This document shows positions 62,077 to 64,000 of a DNA stretch of 64,000 nt, one piece after another (positions within the stretch are counted from its first letter, which is position 1; each line of letters opens with the position of its first letter). Source of the DNA: Umbilicaria muhlenbergii (lineage: Eukaryota > Ascomycota > Lecanoromycetes > Umbilicariales > Umbilicariaceae); assembly GCA_000611775.1 (NCBI GenBank), contig KK106982.1:2343343-2407342 (forward strand), in the 5' to 3' direction. The notes below the pieces were generated by a model. It saw nothing but the letters and a program-made list of their open reading frames with translations, searched no databases and was not told where the DNA came from. The position numbers and the translations under genes are program-made.

Positions 62077-63239
62077 ATGACAACTGGTATATATAGGTTC
62101 CATCCGATGGCCTTGATATGCAAGCTAACCTTCTCCAGCCCATAGACCGACGTTCGATCCTGTACGCTCCATTATCTTCTGCGTACAGATACGATACTAA
62201 TAAAAGTAAGGCTCGAGGCAAGGATGCTCAGCGTGGCCCGGCCTACCACCAGCGATTACTACCGGCACATACACAGCTCAAAACTCGGTATGACGCCTTG
62301 GCATAGTAGTGAAAGCCCACGGCTGACGTATCTCAAGGCAACCGGGGCAAGGAGGCAATGCCGATCCGGAAGTTCGCGACCTGAGAGCGCAGCTCTTACA
62401 AGCAGAAGCCGCACACTATTCAAAGACCAAAGGCGCAGCTACAACGACAGACACACAAGCGCAAGATACGTCGAATGCTCCCAAGCGGCAATTGGAGGCT
62501 GGTGCAGGGGAGGATGGGGTTGTAGATGAGGATCCAGAGGCCAAGAGACGGCGCATCTTGGAAGCAACCAGGGATATCGATGCAGACTCGGATGGTCCTG
62601 AGAGTGACAGCAGTGACGAAGACAGGTCGGAGTCTTGTCGGGTGCCTGCTCTGGGGTTCTGGACTGACTTTCCCCAGTGATGATGAGGAGGACGAGACCG
62701 CGGAACTACTGAGGGAGCTTGAGAAGATCAAGAGGGAGCGGGCAGAGCAACGGGAGCGTGAAGTATTTGAATATCTGGTGCTCTTGTGTTATGACTTCAG
62801 CTAAGCGCGAGCATCAGGAACGTGAGAAGGAGGCAGAAGAGCAGGAGAAGCGAGAGCACGACATTGCACTTGGCAATCCCCTGCTAGACCCTACCAAAGA
62901 TTTCAGCGTCCGACGAAGGCTAGTGGTGATGCTTGGTCTCTACATTGTACTATGTCACTAACATGCCTCATAGATGGGATGATGATGTGGTCTTCAAGAA
63001 CCAAGCTCGTGGTACGGAAGATAAAAAGAAGAAGGAATTTGTCAATGTAACGCCAGATGCAGTAACCACTCATTCTCTCGAAAAGGCACTGACACATCTC
63101 CGCAGGACCTGCTGCGATCCGATTTCCACAAGCGCTTCATGGTTAGTCCGAACGACAGTCCGGCCCAAGCTGGACCCGGAAAGCTTGTCGCGGGGGTAAT
63201 TCCGGCTAACGTGCATCACAGAGCAAATACGTGCGCTGA
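62077..63239 (+). CDS. CWC15: Pre-mRNA-splicing factor CWC15
   Basis: Nine exons: 62077-62086, 62139-62161, 62211-62287, 62338-62625, 62678-62762, 62806-62918, 62974-63046, 63106-63141 and 63222-63239; 240 residues. CWC15 belongs to the Prp19/NTC-associated proteins of the active spliceosome. The joined reading is MTTAHRPTFDPARGKDAQRG, then AYHQRLLPAHTQLKTRQPGQ, an acidic middle (DIDADSDGPESDSSDEDSDD), a charged coiled coil, ALGNPLLDP, RRRWDDDVVFKNQARG and DLLRSDFHKRFMSKYVR, matching the family from end to end. Introns are 43-80 nt. Intron 6 uses a GC-AG pair (AAG/GCTAGT); no GT donor keeps the frame into WDDDVV. Divergent from RRP45. Confidence 0.93.
62919..62973 (+). other. GC-AG intron of CWC15
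   Basis: 55 nt from GCTAGT to CATAG with a CTAAC branch site (CACTAACATG). It must leave two bases (AG) to join A-TGG, giving RRRWDDD. Nearby GT dinucleotides put the next exon in the wrong frame. Confidence 0.7.
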
Positions 63240-64000
63240 TAGCATCGTCAACGTTCTACTGGGTGCACCTCTGGTTACCTATCTTGTGGTACGAAGTAGG
63301 TGTTAGCTGTGCCTTGCCTTGATTTGGATATCCCAGCTGAGGGAGCAGAAAGGAGCTAGCTGCATACTGCTCCGCCTTTTCAGCAGGCATGTGCATGCAC
63401 ACGCCAAAGCAGCGAAAAGCGAGGCATGGAGGGGCTCGGAATACGGGTACGGGTACGGGTCCGATTGACAAGGCACGAGCAAAGTGGTCTCATCAAGGAG
63501 CATCTTATATGCCCATGCCGATGCCACCGAGGCTCGCCCTCTTTGGTGTCTTTGGGGCAAATGACAGGACACTGGGAAGCGAGAGTTGTCTCGGGATGCA
63601 GTTTTGCCGGTTACGCGGTCGCGGTTTCGCGCAGATATCTGCCTCAGGTACTTTGCCCTGGCTTGAATCCAGGCGTTCGTCCTTCAGCCGTGCATCAGTC
63701 AGCCCTCCCAATGTGCTGGATGCCCACTGCCCGTTGCCCATTGCCTGGTCCCCACTTTGACTCCGCCCGGACTAGTCAAGCTCCGATCGGCAGCCTGTTG
63801 CTTCGCTGTCTCGGCTGGCTTGGCAGGATCCGACCAATGGCAGGGCCGAGCGGCATGCCCGCGATGATCGTTGTGGTCGGCTGGTGGTCGGCTGTGGTCG
63901 GCTGGTGCTCCTCGGTTGGAGCCGTCGTACCTTGGCCTGCATCAGGGCAAGCGCGTCCCTTGTTGCTGCTGGCGGGTGGCACTGGTGCGGGGTTAAATGC
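63240..64000. other. CWC15 downstream region, no gene called
   Basis: Overlapping open stretches on both strands lack recognisable domains. Features: ACGGGT tandem repeats at about 63438-63460 and three copies of GTGGTCGGCTG at 63872-63905. A gene starting or ending beyond the window cannot be excluded. Confidence 0.4.
63872..63905. repeat. GTGGTCGGCTG tandem repeat, three copies
   Basis: Three 10-12-bp units in tandem with small length differences (TGTGGTCGGCTG, GTGGTCGGCTG, TGTGGTCGGCTG). No function is evident. Confidence 0.75.

Noticed and set aside
1-64000. CRISPR array or bacterial operon structure
   Set aside because: Spliceosomal introns, fungal genes and retrotransposons show this is eukaryotic DNA; no regularly spaced identical repeats with unique spacers are present.

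Overview
The window is filamentous-ascomycete (Pezizomycotina) nuclear DNA. The genes carry short introns of about 43-90 nt with GTRNGT donors, CTAAC/CTGAC-type branch sites and YAG acceptors. Recognisable products are fungal orthologues (TTI1, eIF5, bifunctional THI6, RRP45, CWC15, a CLC channel with CBS domains). Class and species cannot be fixed from the sequence. The transposon zone is depleted in CpG rather than showing the usual CpA-to-TpA RIP. That kind of decay is described for repeats of some Onygenales such as Coccidioides, but I treat it only as a hint.

Layout. (1) 1-36.9 kb is an AT-rich, almost CpG-free transposon graveyard. In order it holds: a copia-like gag remnant (minus); a gypsy element with chromodomain (plus, about 2.5-7.1 kb); a roughly 1.1-kb inverted-repeat element (8.37-9.44 kb); a minus-strand gypsy (9.56-20.87 kb) broken by a complete 6,951-bp gypsy with 171-bp LTRs and a 5-bp target duplication (10472-17422) and by a 474-bp LTR-pair relic (17729-18202); a large palindrome made of two inverted hAT transposons around a LINE fragment (21.15-29.55 kb); a zone of decayed intron-bearing genes that includes a histone H3 / CENP-A-like pseudogene (32.69-33.34 kb); and two head-to-tail LINE 3' halves (33.8-36.3 kb). 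(2) 36.9-38.1 kb is a small undamaged island with a C2H2 zinc-finger gene. (3) 38.04-40.04 kb is a pogo/Fot1-type DNA transposon with identifiable TIRs and a TA duplication, followed by very AT-rich DNA to about 41.75 kb. (4) 41.8-64 kb is ordinary gene-dense euchromatin: TTI1, TIF5, THI6, an isochorismatase-like hydrolase, a conserved protein with a retropepsin-like core, an IAH1-like esterase, a CLC chloride channel, RRP45 and CWC15. It carries three small TA-flanked MITEs, one inside an intron and one ending 11 bp from a stop codon.

The genes do not form one pathway. They are housekeeping genes for PIKK assembly, translation initiation, thiamine synthesis, RNA decay, splicing and ion transport. 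RRP45 and CWC15 share a 242-bp divergent promoter; TTI1/TIF5, the hydrolase/retropepsin-like gene and CLC/RRP45 are convergent pairs.

The most unusual items are the H3/CENP-A-like pseudogene with two decayed introns, a short AATGCT...TAATG motif that recurs inside putative introns of unrelated decayed genes (possible introner-like elements), direct LTR-to-LTR evidence for CpG-directed transition mutation, and the hAT-LINE-hAT palindrome whose two arms can be ordered in time by a LINE insertion present in only one of them.
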